Made by a program: the position numbers and the translations under genes | The notes under the pieces: generated by a model | Told to the model about the DNA's origin: nothing | The model's database searches: none | The model's input: the letters and a program-made list of their open reading frames with translations, nothing else | Source: Hyposmocoma kahamanoa | Lineage: Eukaryota; Arthropoda; Insecta; Lepidoptera; Cosmopterigidae | Length of the DNA: 64,000 nucleotides | Assembly: GCF_003589595.1 (NCBI RefSeq) | Contig: NW_020653770.1 | Span: forward strand, 511,104 to 575,103 | Direction: 5' to 3' | Shown: piece by piece, positions 42,888 through 55,545 of the stretch | Layout of the letters: each line of letters starts with the position of its first letter | How positions within the stretch are numbered: position 1 is the stretch's first letter

Positions 42888-44154
42888 GTGAGAGGGAACA
42901 CTTATGATCCAAACGATAGTGCCGTGTACCACTCTAGTCCATATCTCTTTTTTCATCAAGTAAGTATGTAAACAAACATCAGTATGAATTTCTCGTTTAG
43001 TTTGCCTAGAAGAAATCGTTTAAATTTATTAATAATCGATATCTTCTATAAGACGTATTCGACTTTGAAAGATTGAACTCGATTGAAAGATTTCGCAAAT
43101 ATCTTAGGTATATCGCTACATCTGTTATCTATGTCAATCTAGGAGCTCGGTCAAATTTATTTATCAAGCACCTGAATTCGACATTACAGACATTCGAATC
43201 TAACTAGATCGCAGCTAAATATAGCAACAATCTCAGTAAAGTCAATCTATGTAAATGGACGCAATTTCTCTATAACAACTTGGTTACTACCAATTCGGCG
43301 AAACAATCACATGGGTTGGGGTTAAGATTATTGTAAGGGAGCATATTGTTGTGCGTTAATAGATTGATGTAAATTTTGTTTCACTCAAACCAATGAAGAT
43401 AATCGTGAGCAGTTACGTAATTCGTCCCTAAGTGATTTAGACAGAGATTACAGAACTCCACTTCTTTGATCCCAGCATTAATTATCTCGCTTTCCTCACT
43501 TCTCTCATCTGTACTTTTACTTTTTTTTTAATTCATAGCATGGGAAGTTCAGTTCTGCTTTGCAGGTGAACTAGATACCTTCTTCTTCTTATAGTATCGA
43601 TGGCATCGCGGTGAAAAAATTTGCCAATCAGAGACGTACAGGAAAAGAATAGTATGTCGTACAGGGGGGCTCCTTTCATACACCTCCTATAGTACAGAGA
43701 TCCTTTTCATCAGGAAAACGCTTGTACTAAAATTTTAATTGTTGCTGTCACTTGAATGACTATTTGGAGTCAGGTTTTTCAAATTTTAACTCATTTTCTT
43801 TGAGTATCTAACCTTGGATCTGACCTTGCCAATAAAATGCTAGAACACACGACCTTCGGCCCCCTACATCTAATAGCTCGCCGCACCCTTTACCAGATCG
43901 TCAATGTCCGAACACATGTAAGTCCGTAATCTTAAAGATCTTGAATGATGAACATTAAAATGTTTCAGTGACTTTTTTGTCATATGTACAAAAGCTCACT
44001 TTATTCTTTTTAAAGGGTTGTTTCATTAACAGATGAAAACGCTACGATATTTGACAGCTATGCAGACTAAAATCAATATAGTTTGTAGTTTTTCTCTAAT
44101 GCCGTTCCTATGACGTGCTACAGGGCCATTGACAAAGTATAATATAATATTATT
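42888..44154. other. No further exon recognised
   Basis: Mostly AT-rich. Short frames only. Could be intron 2 of the candidate gene. Confidence 0.35.
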
Positions 44155-44375
44155 CGACGACCTCTGTGGTCGAGTGATTGGCACACCGGTTTTCATGGAG
44201 TCGCCATCTCTGAGGTCCCGGGTTCGATCTCCGACCGGGTCAGTGTAGAAAATTAACTTTCCTATATTGTCTCGGGTTTGTGGTATCGTCGTTGTTTCCG
44301 ATTTCCAAAACACAAGTGCTTTAGCTACCGACTGTGGGATTGGATCAACGTATGTGGTGATGTCTAATGCAACAA
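44155..44375 (+). repeat. tRNA-derived SINE S4
   Basis: Head GACCTCTGTGGTCGAGTGAT, B-box region CCCGGGTTCGATCTCCGACC, body GTCTCGGGTTTGTGGTATCG and the end CAACGTATGTGGTGATGTCT. Reference copy for the family. Confidence 0.82.
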
Positions 44376-45189
44376 TATTTTTGAACAATTATAAGACGTG
44401 TATTGTATTATTTTTCCGATTACCATTCATACGAGTACATCTAACACACGGATAAATTATTAATCCTTGCAATAAAAACATTTCAGTCTATCTAGCTCTC
44501 CAAACAGTGTTTCATGGTCAGGCCTCATTACGGACACAAACAAACTATGACTAGCGAATGGAATACCAATGGCGAAAGGCAGTATTGAAATTAAGCTTTA
44601 GCAGACAATCCTTTAGTTCCTTATATTTGTACAATTAACTAGCCTCATCATAGAAAGTTTAAGTTGTAGAAAGTGAGATCTTTGATTTTTCAAAGTTCAT
44701 TTTCAATTTAAATCTGTTATTGAATTGACTTTAACCTGTTACCGCCTGCTTCAAGTTTATTATTGACTAATAGCCATAAGGGATTTATTTGTCTTTACTT
44801 TGCATTTATAACGTGTATGGTGATTAAAAGTAAGGGTATGCGTAAGAACTTTTCAATTTAGTTCCACCGTCACCGTCTCTCTCTTCGTCTTTTATGATGT
44901 CTAGATCTATGTTTACAATACTATCTATGTTTTCCAACAGCTACAATTTAAGGCTATTCAAGGTTGGACTGAATTGACATTTACTAGACAAACAAGTAAC
45001 ATCGTCGCATAACATCAGGCGAGATTGAGGCGAAGCGTCTATTTTACATAAAATAAACGTCTGTACTAATCTTGCAAGCTACAAAAATTGGCAAATGTAA
45101 ATTTATAGAAAAAAACAAGATTATGGAATCGATCTTAAAAACGAAAGTAATATGATTTATTACATTTTACGTATTTTAGAAGCAGTAAA
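44376..45189. other. No gene seen
   Basis: No coding pattern. Confidence 0.5.
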
Positions 45190-45410
45190 TCACCTTACCT
45201 AACTCTGCCGCCAAGCAGCAATGTGCTGTTCGGTTTTGAAGGGTAAGGTAGCTGGTGATATTACCGGTACATGGGAACATGGGACTTGTCAACTTATATC
45301 TCAGGGCGAAATATGCTATTTAAAGTTCAGACTAGCACTTGTTAACTGTTATGGACAGGCGTGCCAATTACCACTAGGTGCACGAATTGTTCATCCCTTT
45401 ACTTGGTATC
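45190..45410 (+). repeat. Repeat R copy
   Basis: ACCTAACTCTGCCGCCAAGC, GGTTTTGAAGGGTAAGGTAG and TTACTTGGTATCATAAAATA. The middle is rearranged and shortened. Confidence 0.8.
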
Positions 45411-46979
45411 ATAAAATAAATATGTCTTTTGAATTCTATTGAATCTTTCCATTGAATTTCGCAAAGGCTCTATATTGTAACTCTTACCATATATATAAAG
45501 CTGCTAACGCACTTAGTCCCAAATAAAAAATCCATCTTAAATACAAGATCAATATTAAGACGCGAGATACAAGAAGTCCAAATGAAAGTAATTGTTTACA
45601 ATAAAAGAAAATAAATAGATATGTCATGTGTAATTTGTAATACCTCATGAAAGCACTGGATGTACCATCAATTTACTGATAAATTGTTGAGCATTATAAC
45701 ATATACTGTACGTCATTAAGACCGAGCGTGCGTCATTAACTTTGAACTAAAGAACTCGTAACTTGAAATGTTGCTCAATTCCAATTGACTTTAGAACAGT
45801 TTAATAAAATATAAAAGCCATACTGTCGTAAAAAGCCTACAACTAGTAAACCTGGACTAATAAACGTGTTATAAAACGTTGTTACGTAAAAACTTCAAAA
45901 GGATCGAAAAATAATTCCGAGTTTGGTGAAACTTGAGGCGGCCTACAAAAAGGCCAAGCGTTTTTGAAAACTTCGAGAATACTTTGGCTATTTATTCGTA
46001 AAACTCATTATCGATGGCTAATCTTTTAAAAAGTTGGTGAAGTATAGGTATGTGACATTGCTAATGCTATTTATATATCGATAATACTAAATAGTCTATT
46101 ACATTTCCATTACGTCGACTTTAGTTGAGTTAAATATCATGAGCTAGAGGTTATAAACGTCGATTTTTTTTTATTTATAAACAAAATATTTTGGCTAACG
46201 ATTCATTAATTTAACATTTGTCAATGCCGACATTTACGATGTTTTGGGTATCGAGTAATTATTTTCTCTATCGACACGCAAGTTGCACATTACTATTACT
46301 CGAGTGCGTGGGCAAGCCCTGCGGGCCACCCTCTCCTAGCTGTAGATATTTACTGAGAGATAACTGTTTTGCATAACTTTGAGACTTTGTATTTTTTCCT
46401 ATATTGCTATATCATGACCTTTTTCATTCTAAGTACTTTCTATCAATATAATTGAAATGTAACTTTTTATACCTCTAGACACTCCATTGTCTTTATTATT
46501 ATTATTTTTCAACCTGCTCATGGCCAATTCTTTATTATAATGTGAAAGAATAAGCTTATCCATTCAAAGATAATGGTGGCAGTCTCCTGGGGCGCGATGC
46601 CTCAGTGTACTGCATTCGATGAAATTGGAAATTTCTATTATCTTTTTAAAATTCTTCTACATTAAGGTGATCTTCACCTTTATTTAATTCTATAAAAGAG
46701 AGTGAATGTGGAACATAAATGAACAAGTTACTTATTAAATGCTTCCATTAGGACAACTACCAAGTTATTCATGTCTCGTCGGCAAAACAGCTGCAGGATA
46801 TGGTGAGTTATGCATGAGATGTTTGAAAGAAGGGGAATGAAAGATAATGTGTGAAAAACGAAAGGTCGGAATCAGTAGTAATGTTCATAAAAAGTGATGA
46901 ATTTATTACGGAATGCAAAATTTCGATTGGTAATTGAAGCTACAATAAGCGAAAGAATTTTTTTTATTTAGATTGTAGC
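45411..46979. other. No gene seen
   Basis: AT-rich. No RT or transposase similarity visible. 46500-46620 shares a short pattern (CTTATCCATTCAAA..GGCAGTCTCCTGGG) with 53930-53985, so both may be bits of one unknown repeat. Confidence 0.4.
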
Positions 46980-47011
46980 TTGTATGTAATCTCAGTTTTT
47001 TCATCCTTGAC

Positions 47012-47980
47012 TTGTCTGAGAACCCTGATGATGTCCTTGCGGAGGTTTATCATTTTTTGACGTATCAGGAAGTGTTTCAGAGACATAGTAATAATGGTCG
47101 ACTTAAAGCTTATAGAAATAACGTAATGCTTAAACTAACTGACATTCCGTACGTTAACGATCCCAATAAATTGTATAATTCAGTTTTCAATATAGTGAAA
47201 AGTGAACGTGATAATGTTTTTAAGTCCAAAATCATAACTATTAATAATTCATTGAAATTTAGTGAATGGGCGACTGTGGGAATTCACAAAAGTAGACAAA
47301 GGCTATATGATCTTTACGATGAAAGAACTTATAACACTAGTAACAGTTTTAATGATTTTGTTAGGAAATATTCGAAAATGTTTAAACGTGTTTGTGTGGC
47401 AGCCAAAGCAATGTTTATTAATAATAAAATAAAAAGCAGCGCGAATGTAGTAAAAACGACTTGGAATATTATAAATAGCGAAACTGGAAGGGTCAAACCT
47501 CGTAACTTAGATTTTCAACTAAGATTTAATGACAAAATTGTAAACACAGACGCAGAAGTTGCTAAAATATTTGAAAATTTTTTTACCAACATTCCAATTT
47601 TGACTACTAATTCGTTAAATTCATCTCCCACGGCCGCTGAATCCTTACTAAAAGAAAATAATGCAGTTAGTATCACTAATTTAAGGTTCCGTCATGTATT
47701 TCCAAACGATATTGTTAAAGCCTTTAAGTCTATAAATATAAAAAATACTGCTGATCTTGATGGTCTTTCAGTCAGAGTAATTAGTTCTATAGTTGATTGT
47801 ATTGCGCCTTACTTAGCCTGTGTCTTTAATAAATGTGTTGATGATGGTGTCTTTCCTGACCTCATGAAGCAAAGTAAAGTTATTCCACTTTTCAAATCTG
47901 GTAGTATTTCTGACCCCACCAATTTCAGACCTATATCAATACTACCAACTCTCAGTAAAATATTTGAAAAATTATTCTAA
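47012..47980 (+). pseudogene. LINE B RT, N-terminal part
   Basis: Encodes the linker and the start of the RT: NTADLDGLSVRVI, VFPDLMKQSKVIPLFKSG and NFRPISILPTLSKIFEKLF, then a stop. The frame is open further upstream to about 46977, without an ATG, as expected for a truncated copy. The stop follows from a deletion of about 10 bases near 47970 compared with copy A, which reads KIFENYLKNILNQMCAHFY without a break. Confidence 0.88.
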
Positions 47981-47985
47981 ATCAG

Positions 47986-49233
47986 ATGTGTGCACATTTT
48001 TATAGTAATAATTTAATGTCTCCTAAACAATTTGGTTTCACTCGGGGTCGCTCTACAACCGACGCTGGTGTAGAGTTGATTAATCATATATTTGATGCAT
48101 GGGAAGTCTCACATGATGCTATTGGTGTATTCTGTGACCTTTCCAAGGCTTTTGATTGTGTGCACCATGATACACTGGTCAGGAAACTTCGCCATTATGG
48201 TGTGGCGGGACGTGATCTCGACCTTCTTAAATCGTATTTGCGTGGTAGGGTACAGAGGGTCGATGTTAACGGTACGAGATCGTCAGGGTCTGTAATTAGC
48301 ATGGGTGTCCCTCAAGGTTCAATTCTAGGCCCATTTTTGTTTTTAGTTTATATTAATGATTTACCTAGCCTTATGGAGGGTATAAAACATGAGATAGTAT
48401 TGTTTGCTGATGATACTTCCTTATTATTTAAAGTTAAAAGGCACCAATGTTCCTATGACGATGTGAACAATGCTATATCTAAAGTAGTTGATTGGTTTGC
48501 TGTTAATAACCTACTTCTTAATGAGAAAAAAACAAATTGTGTGAAATTTACATTACCCAATGTTAGAGAGACGGTTACAAACATTGTAGTTAGAAACGAA
48601 AAATTGAATCTTGTGGATACAGTTGTATTTCTAGGTATAACGTTAGATGCTAAATTGCAATGGGGTCCCCATATAAGTAAGTTGTCAAAACGGCTCAGCT
48701 CTGCAGTGTACGCGATTAAAAAAATAAGGAAACTTTCAGACGTCGAAACCGCTAGATTGGTTTACTTCAGCTACTTTCACAGTCTAATGACATACGGCAT
48801 TTTGCTTTGGGGTAATGCCGCCGATATCAATAGAATCTTTGTCCTGCAGAAACGTGCAGTTAGGGCAATTTACAATCTGGGCCCCAAAGTATCTTTGAGA
48901 GATAAGTTTAAGGAAATTAACATTCTTACACTAGCCTCACAATACATTTATGAAAATATAATTTATGTTAAAAGGAACAGTAATTTCTTTATGAAAAATA
49001 GTGACAGACATAACATTAATACGAGGAATAAAAATAAACTAGCTTTTCTTGATAGTCGTCTTCACAAAGTCAAACAATCATTTAAGGGGCAATGTATACG
49101 CTTCTATAACAAGATTCCGGTTGATATACAAAATTTGCCTTTCACGAGGTTTAAAACTATAGTGAAACAAAAACTTTATACTAAAGGTTATTATACAACT
49201 TCTGCGTACTTGGATGACAAAAATCCGTGGTAG
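47986..49233 (+). pseudogene. LINE B RT, catalytic and C-terminal part
   Basis: 415 codons, fully open. Residues 16-26 PKQFGFTRGRS, catalytic FCDLSKAFD (49-57), GVPQGSILGPFLFLVYINDL (107-126), FADDTSLLF (140-148), then the thumb (FLGITLDAKLQWGPHI), YGILLWGNAADINRIFVLQ, LQKRAVRAIYNLG and the end TTSAYLDDKNPW. All catalytic Asp are present. With the upstream piece it would be one frame were it not for the ~10 base deletion. Confidence 0.92.
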
Positions 49234-49679
49234 TAACCCGTTTAGCTCATGGAGGTAGTCTCAATCTGATGTTTCAAATAAAAAAATATTGTAAATGTTA
49301 TTTACAAAGAGCAACCCCTAGAGTTTCTTGCTCATTCTTCTCAGGGGAATCTGCCTTACGAATGAGCGGTAGAGTTTAACCATTGTGACGATTTCAAGTG
49401 TAATAATGCTTACCTATGAAATAAAGAATATTTTGATTTTGATTTTGATTTTGATAGTGGTGCTCGGTAACTTCGGCATTCTGAACTTCTCTGCAAAAAT
49501 TGGTGAAAACAATTTCCCTCACATTTTCGCGTTTCTTTGTTACAAAACGCACACAAGTTTTTAGACATTGAAACAGTATAAATTTACCAGAGAAAAGCAC
49601 AACCTCTCGTTTCGAGAATTTCGACGAGAGTGACGATGGAACGAACCAACGTAAGAATAATGAAAGAAACGGGAGAATG

Positions 49680-50290
49680 ATTAAATTTTTTTAAAGAAAG
49701 TGGCCAGAAACTAGTAAAAGGTGGGATGACAAAGAACGAGGTCCACAATGGTGGTCTGTTAACAATATATGTGTACAAAGGTGAAATAGGACCTAGAGTG
49801 AAAGCCAAGAATCAAATGGATAGAGCCATGTACATCTCTGTAGTCAATTATTGTGTATAACAGAAGAAATATGAATGTACAATAAAAGTTATAAATATGA
49901 GAGCGATGCTTAATATGTGTAATGTAAGGGACAGAATGAAGAATTGTTTAATAAGAGCGTTGGGGTATGACAGATGCTATAATGACAAGAATAGAATATG
50001 AAATGTTTCCATGGATTGGTCATATGGAAAGAGTGGACGTTAATAGAAAAAGGACACAAATTTGTGGAGCGAACGTGAGTGGAAATGTAAGGAAAAAACG
50101 AACTCGGCGTACATATATGAACCAGATTAAGGGTGTTCCTACAAAATATCAAGCAAAAATACCAATAATAAACGGAGAACCTTTTGATGAGAGTGGATGA
50201 AGCAAACAGGTGTATCAGGAGCGTAGCCAGTGGAGGGGATGTAGTACATACTTGTACAGAAAGAGGTCATAATGTATTTTTACTTCACAA
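49680..50290 (+). pseudogene. RTE-like LINE C-terminal fragments
   Basis: 49690-49760 has a WPETSKRWDD-type run. 49915-50260 reads VRDRMKNCLIRALGY.., FPWIGHMERVDVNRKRTQI and RTRRTYMNQIKGV, with a DEANRCIRS-like end, in several frames. These are the last blocks of RTE-type proteins. The 5' part is missing. Confidence 0.62.
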
Positions 50291-50394
50291 GTAAAGCTCA
50301 CAAAACGACCATGCCACATTAGTACGTAAATGCAAAACTAACGTATGGAAAAACTCTGACTATGAAAACAGTGGACAATACTTTAATATCGTGA

Positions 50395-50600
50395 TTATGA
50401 TCTCCGTGGTCGAGTTGCTTGCACCGCAGTTTTCATGGTGTCGCCGTCTCTGAGGTCCCAGGATCGATCCGCGACCGGGTCAATATACTAAACTGTTTTT
50501 TCTACATTTTTTTCGGGTCTGGGTGTTCGTGGTACCGTCGTCGTTTCCGATAGAGCAACGTATGTAACGTTGCCTAATATTTGTTTATTCACATATTTAT
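50395..50600 (+). repeat. tRNA-derived SINE S4
   Basis: GATCTCCGTGGTCGAGTTGC, CCCAGGATCGATCCGCGACC, TTTTCGGGTCTGGGTGTTCG and AGCAACGTATGTAACGTTGC match the copy at 44155. Confidence 0.78.
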
Positions 50601-51889
50601 TTATTTATTATCGTTCTTTTCAAAATGGCGATTATTGTATTTGAGCATAATGCCTTTGAAATTCTATTAACACTATAATTTACAATCTAATTGTGAACTC
50701 ACCCACCGGAGACTTCAAAGGCAAGTAATCTCCAGTGAATCGTTAAACAAACGTCGTCAAGTTTACGGTTATTATTAAACCGTTATTTTAGCCTTTGAGC
50801 TGGACTCGTCTTCAGTCTTCAATTAACCAATTAGATTAAGTTTGCATTAAAACGGACAACCCTGGTCAAGTTTTAAGCAGAAACAATGCTTGTATTATAG
50901 TTTACTAATAAATTTTCACGCGCTATGAAACGTGAAAGCAATTAATATTTTGACACGACTTTGTCAGTTTGAACGGCCCTATTGTTTGTGCTCAGTTGAA
51001 GAAAACACAAGGAAAACAAAAGATAAAGAAAGCTAGTTATTTTAAGGCTCAAAGCAGGCAACGAATAGATTGTTGGCAGATTTTTTGTTTATGCAAATTG
51101 TGCGCCAAAGAATAATAACCGCGTGGAGGCAACAAAAAGATATAAATCATAGAACGCACCGAAACTTGAGAAAATCAATATTTAAACCTTACGCACACGT
51201 TTAATTTTCTTGTCAGGTATATCAATCACTCGCACAATAAAGCACAGAGTTTTTGACAGTGTTTTGTATATTTTAAGATGTCTATCTTATTGTTGGAGGT
51301 GTCAGCCGCAGGTTCGTATGGCGACGGCTTGAAATATGATGCATTGGTATCACAGGGGAGGAGTGGGAAGCATTCATGTAGTGAAGTAAATATTTTTTAA
51401 ATATTTATATAATCGGTTGAGACAGAGACAATGGCAATAGTATTTGTCTGTTCATACATTTCCTTAGTACATTATATTACGTAACCAATTCTCAATGAAA
51501 CGTGGAAGATTCGAATCCCTATTGCGGCATGGACCTGTGATTTTCTACATTATCATTTGTGTTGCACAACCGGGGTAGTTGGCGGGCTTATGTCCAGCAG
51601 TGGACGCGTGGAAGCTGACTATGACGTACACTTATGAATTTTGTAGCAATAAATAAAAAACACGGATCCAGATCGCTTTTCGAAATGAAAAGAGTGTTGT
51701 TGTTGGGCCGAAAACTTAGCTTAAAACTTAGAATTCACATCTTCCACTATTATATCTCTGATCAACCCCCGTACCTTTCTACACAAGTTTTGATTATAGT
51801 GACCCTCCCTATCGACCCTTAGGGTATACGAGGGTACTATAACATGTCACTTATCTACTACAAATACACAGTCTTTTTTATAATATCAA
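50601..51889. other. No firm gene; possible small exon at 51281
   Basis: Mostly AT-rich. At 51281 an ATG opens MSILLLEVSAAGSYGDGLKY and some 20 further codons. This has the look of a secreted or cuticle-type start, but no clear splice site follows. At 51575-51620 there is a GGCTTATGTCCAGCAGTGGA run, a 3'-end motif of an RTE-type LINE. Confidence 0.3.
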
Positions 51890-52070
51890 GTTACGCGACG
51901 AACAAGTCGTGCGCCTGGTGGTAAGCGACACGCCTGTCCATAATAGTTGCAGTGCCACTCAGAGCTTTAAATCATAAAGATTTAAGGGGCACTGCGGCCG
52001 TCACCCTGAGACATAAGTTGACAAGTGCCAAGTTCCAAAGCGGAACCTGAGACGAATCGAAAGCTCATGC
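51890..52070 (-). repeat. Repeat R copy (half)
   Basis: ACGCGACGAACAAGTCGTGC, GGTGGTAAGCGACACGCCTG, CACTCAGAGCTTTAAATC and GTCACCCTGAGACATAAGTT; stops after TTGACAAGTGCC. Confidence 0.84.
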
Positions 52071-52766
52071 ACTTTTGTTACATCATATTTTAAAACAGTC
52101 GTGTAAAACTAAAACATGCTCTCCTGAAAACATTATCAAAATGGCGTTTTCGCTCTTACTACAAAACCCCGTCGATGTATCCTTTTTGTCTTTTAATTGC
52201 CTTGCATTTTTTTTTCTTTTGCCATATCCCTCTTACTGTATGGAAAGTTGAAAAATTCCAAAAAGAATCTTATGGCAATTAATTTAAAGTCTAAGTGCAT
52301 TACTTCAAGAAGTCTGAACAGATAGTATAGTACGTCAGATTTAAAGCCAAATACACCCTGATTGTCTGGCGATTGGAGTCCCGCCACAAAGTGAATTTTA
52401 ATTCATTTGCGGTGATGATGTCGACCGATTACCTGTCGACCTTCATGACGGAGGACTTTTGGTCGAAGGGTTACTGGCTATTACAAGGTCGGTTAACAGA
52501 CACCATTTTGTGGGACACGTCGCCGAGAAATGCAATTCGTGCGAATTAGTTTTTTCTATTATATTATATCTATGTTAATCTTTAAGGTGTGTATGTGGTT
52601 CACAGTTGCTTGGTTTAAACGAATTTAAAAAAAATTAGATATGTATCGTACACCACTGCTGCCTCTCTCTAGTACGTTAAAGCGTTTGGTCTAGTAATTG
52701 TACCCTTTATTTACCCATTACTCGCCACCGTTCTCAAGTCGTCGATTAGTCGATTAGAGATTAGGC
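52071..52766. other. No gene seen
   Basis: No recognisable element. Confidence 0.5.
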
Positions 52767-53358
52767 CAGAGGATCCCAAACTTTTTTGTATCGTAGACCA
52801 CTTGCCATTTTTGTCTGTATTGCGTAGACCCCCTGCCTTTCTAATATGGATTTGTTTTACAATATTTACTTAAAACGTGTTTTTGAGAACTGACAGTGAT
52901 TCTCACTTTGATAAGTTAAACTGTATAGTGTCAAATAATAAAAAAACTAATTAAGTTTTATACATGTATCTAACCGTATATCTTGTTTGTTGGCAAATGT
53001 TTACTGCATAGGTAATCTATGTATATATTATAAGAAAGTATTATATGTGTAGAAGGCAGCATATCAAGCTACATATTCATGGGTCTTGTCCCATTGCACT
53101 GAAGGCGATATTCGAACAAAAGTGTATAGCTTGGTGTTCTGTTGACTGTACATAGTTATAATTATTCGTATGTGGATCACTGCACTAAGGGAAAACCAAA
53201 ATTTTGGTCACGACCTGCGCAAATGGGTTCCACTCTCGTGGTCGTCAGTAATGCCTCATGCAAAAAAATAGGGGGCTGTTTTTTTTACATGAACACGGAC
53301 CCCTGGTAGGTTAGACTGTACCGCTGGAGGTAGATATATACCACTTTGGGTATCATTG
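52767..53358. mobile_element. hAT-like non-autonomous element (tentative)
   Basis: Left end CAGAGGATCCCAAACTTTTT; right end (reverse strand) CAATGATACCCAAAGTGG. The pattern CAGNGNTNCCCAAA is common at hAT ends. Flanking octamers GATTAGGC (52759-52766) and ATCTAGGC (53359-53366) agree in 5 of 8 positions, a weak match. No transposase inside. Confidence 0.38.
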
Positions 53359-54069
53359 ATCTAGGCCTTAATTCTAGTAAGTCAAATATCTACGGAGAAT
53401 ACTGAGACCGCCCCTGGCGTACGTCATTAATATAACATGAGTGTTTGTGTATGATTTATGAAGTTTTGTGAAATACTGTAAAGTTTTGACCTTTGAGAGT
53501 TCAAGTTATATTACTAAAAGAATAACAAAGAAATAAATAAAACTGTTGACAACGCAATCGAATAATCGAATAGAAACCTGAATACAAATTTGTTATACAA
53601 GTACAAGATACATACCATCACGCCCGAGTCTCAATGGGGTAGGCAGAGACCATGCATCTTAACTTGGTACGTTCCTGATAAATCATAAATGTAAATCCTA
53701 AAAGTATTCGCTTCCTCCACTCGCATGCGTATCTTCATACATGGCCTTTATATTCTTGATATTTTTAACCTGGCCTTTTTAAGTGTATCCCCAATCTGAT
53801 CAAGATGTATAGTCGAGGTTTATTTCTCTCCAAGTATATATACACTTGATCACACACTTACAATTTTTGATCTGTCAGCTCGCCTTGTAGAAGTCTCCGG
53901 TGTCCACAAGGCGGGCAGTTGTTTCCATTAAAGAATAAGTTTAGCTATTCAAATGTTGCCAGTCTTCTGGGCACGATGTCACAGGGTGCGCCTCTCGAGA
54001 AATTTTTACTTATAACTTTCAAATATTATATTATATCTAAACTATGTTTACATTATTATTGAATTTTTT
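53359..54069. other. No gene seen
   Basis: 53600-53670 (CATCACGCCCGAGTCTCAAT, GGGGTAGGCAGAGACC) looks like a fragment of a common lepidopteran LINE tail. The rest is unassigned. Confidence 0.4.
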
Positions 54070-54265
54070 TTGTAAAATAACTCCACTAGATTTTGTTATC
54101 ATTATTAATACAAAGATAGAACACATAGAAAGTCCTATCGGGTTGAAAAAGTTTTTTTTCGACCCGATACTCTTACCAACTGAGCTATGGTCAAGTTATC
54201 GAGTTGTCGAAATTCTCCTACGTGGTTTTGTTAAAGATCTTTGTACTGGAATTTTCGGCATTCTG
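54070..54265 (-). repeat. tRNA-derived SINE S3
   Basis: Minus strand: CATAGCTCAGTTGGTAAGAG (A box), then TATCGGGTCGAAAAAAAA; the other side has TTTTGCCG-like and ATGTCACTAGCGGCTCAG blocks. The B box is deleted. Pairs with the plus copy at 15295. Confidence 0.62.
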
Positions 54266-55059
54266 AGCCGCTAGTGACATCTAGTTAGAGATTTTAGAAC
54301 CTTCTTCACCACAGCCAGCACTTTCAACTGTTATATTCCGTCGGTGATGTTGTCTAATATTCATTTATTTGTTTATTTACGTTAAAAGTTAACTAATCCT
54401 GAACAAATATAGCTGACAAGGAACAGGTAGCCATTGAGAGATCAACACGGTTCGCTCCTTGTGACATGACTGTATGGTTTTGATTTTTAAGTTATGTATA
54501 TAGGCACACTTAAACTTTCTCATTAGATAAGACCCGTGCTCAGTTATGCAACGTAGGATGAGTTGATGATAATAAAAACAAAACGAATATAAGGCTAATA
54601 TTTTCTTAGGACTTAAGCCCTAAAATAATATAGACTAGAGGTTACCCTAATTATATTTCAGATAACAAAGAAACGTGGGACCGAACAACGTATACGGGAA
54701 CAAAAAATGGAAAGGGAATAATATAAATTCCACCCACAGAATGCATCAAAGCACTGAAAAAGATACTTACTATCTTTAAATGCACGACGCTACTTTGTCC
54801 GCGCATTCTCTTTCTAGAAATTTAATACTCTTTTTAATGCCTCTGACGGTCATTACCGAGAGATAGTCAGTTAGTTGCGCAAAGTGTTCTACTTTTCAAC
54901 GGACTTCGTAAAGGCAAATTATCAATGCATCTTCAACGAGTCCGAATCAGAAATGAGAAGTTCCAAGCACAAGTCCTGTCGGATGAAGTAGGTACAGCTG
55001 TACTCTCCTTATCAAAACTAACGTAGTCGGCATTTTTTAGATAAAGTGTGTTAATTAAC
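54266..55059. other. No gene seen
   Basis: The first ~100 bases include an S4-like tail (CGTCGGTGATGTTGTCTAAT). The rest is unassigned. Confidence 0.4.
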
Positions 55060-55358
55060 TTATTTATCTGGAATCATCGAAATCAGATCTACTACAATTC
55101 TGCTAAATACCAATTGGCCACCTTGGACTTAATTGAAAAGCGTGCTTGTAGGGGGCTCGGATTTAGTAGAGGCAAAGCTGCAGAGCCTTGAAGTTTGCCG
55201 TCAAGTTGCCTGCTTATCGGTTATCTACAAGATATATATCACGGAGAGTACATTTACTTTCCGTTATCGGGGGACTGGACGAAGCGTTACGCTTCCACAT
55301 TTATATGGCGAACGACTATGGAGTGGAATTCGCTGCCTGCAGACTTATTCCCCATCTT
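55060..55358 (+). pseudogene. LINE ORF2 C-terminal fragment
   Basis: Frames together read YQLATLDLIEKRACRG, DLVEAKLQSLEVCRQVACLS, VIYKIYI and TKRYASTFIWRTTMEWNSLP, then ADLFP. This is the usual order at the end of R1/Jockey-group ORF2 proteins. It is joined directly to a SINE S4 fragment. Confidence 0.68.
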
Positions 55359-55359
55359 T

Positions 55360-55545
55360 ATGTCGCCATCTCTGAGCTCCCGGGTTCGATAACCGGCCGG
55401 ATCAGTATAGAAACTTTCTATTTTGTCTCGGGTCTGAGTGTTTGTGGTACCGTCGTTGTTTCCGATTTCCATAATAAAAGCACTTTGGCTACTTAATTTG
55501 GGATCAGTGCAACGTGTGTGATGTTGTCTAATATTTATTTAATTG
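55360..55545 (+). repeat. SINE S4 (5' truncated)
   Basis: Starts inside the head at GTCGCCATCTCTGAG, then CTCCCGGGTTCGATAACC, TTTTGTCTCGGGTCTGAG and GTGATGTTGTCTAATATT. Confidence 0.78.

Larger units (their letters stand above)
46980..49457 (+). mobile_element. Non-LTR retrotransposon family A/B, copy B
   Basis: 5'-truncated LINE with a complete RT and 3' end. It ends with ACCTATGAAATAAAGAAT and a tandem repeat of TTTTGA (about four units, 49433-49457). The endonuclease and any ORF1 are missing. Copy A (1248-3152) and fragments at 19230, 30385, 34790, 35235, 36105 and 57680 belong to the same family. Confidence 0.92.

Noticed and set aside
55133..55496. Three overlapping plus frames of 65-102 codons
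   Set aside because: They are the frames of one LINE tail followed by a SINE, not separate genes.
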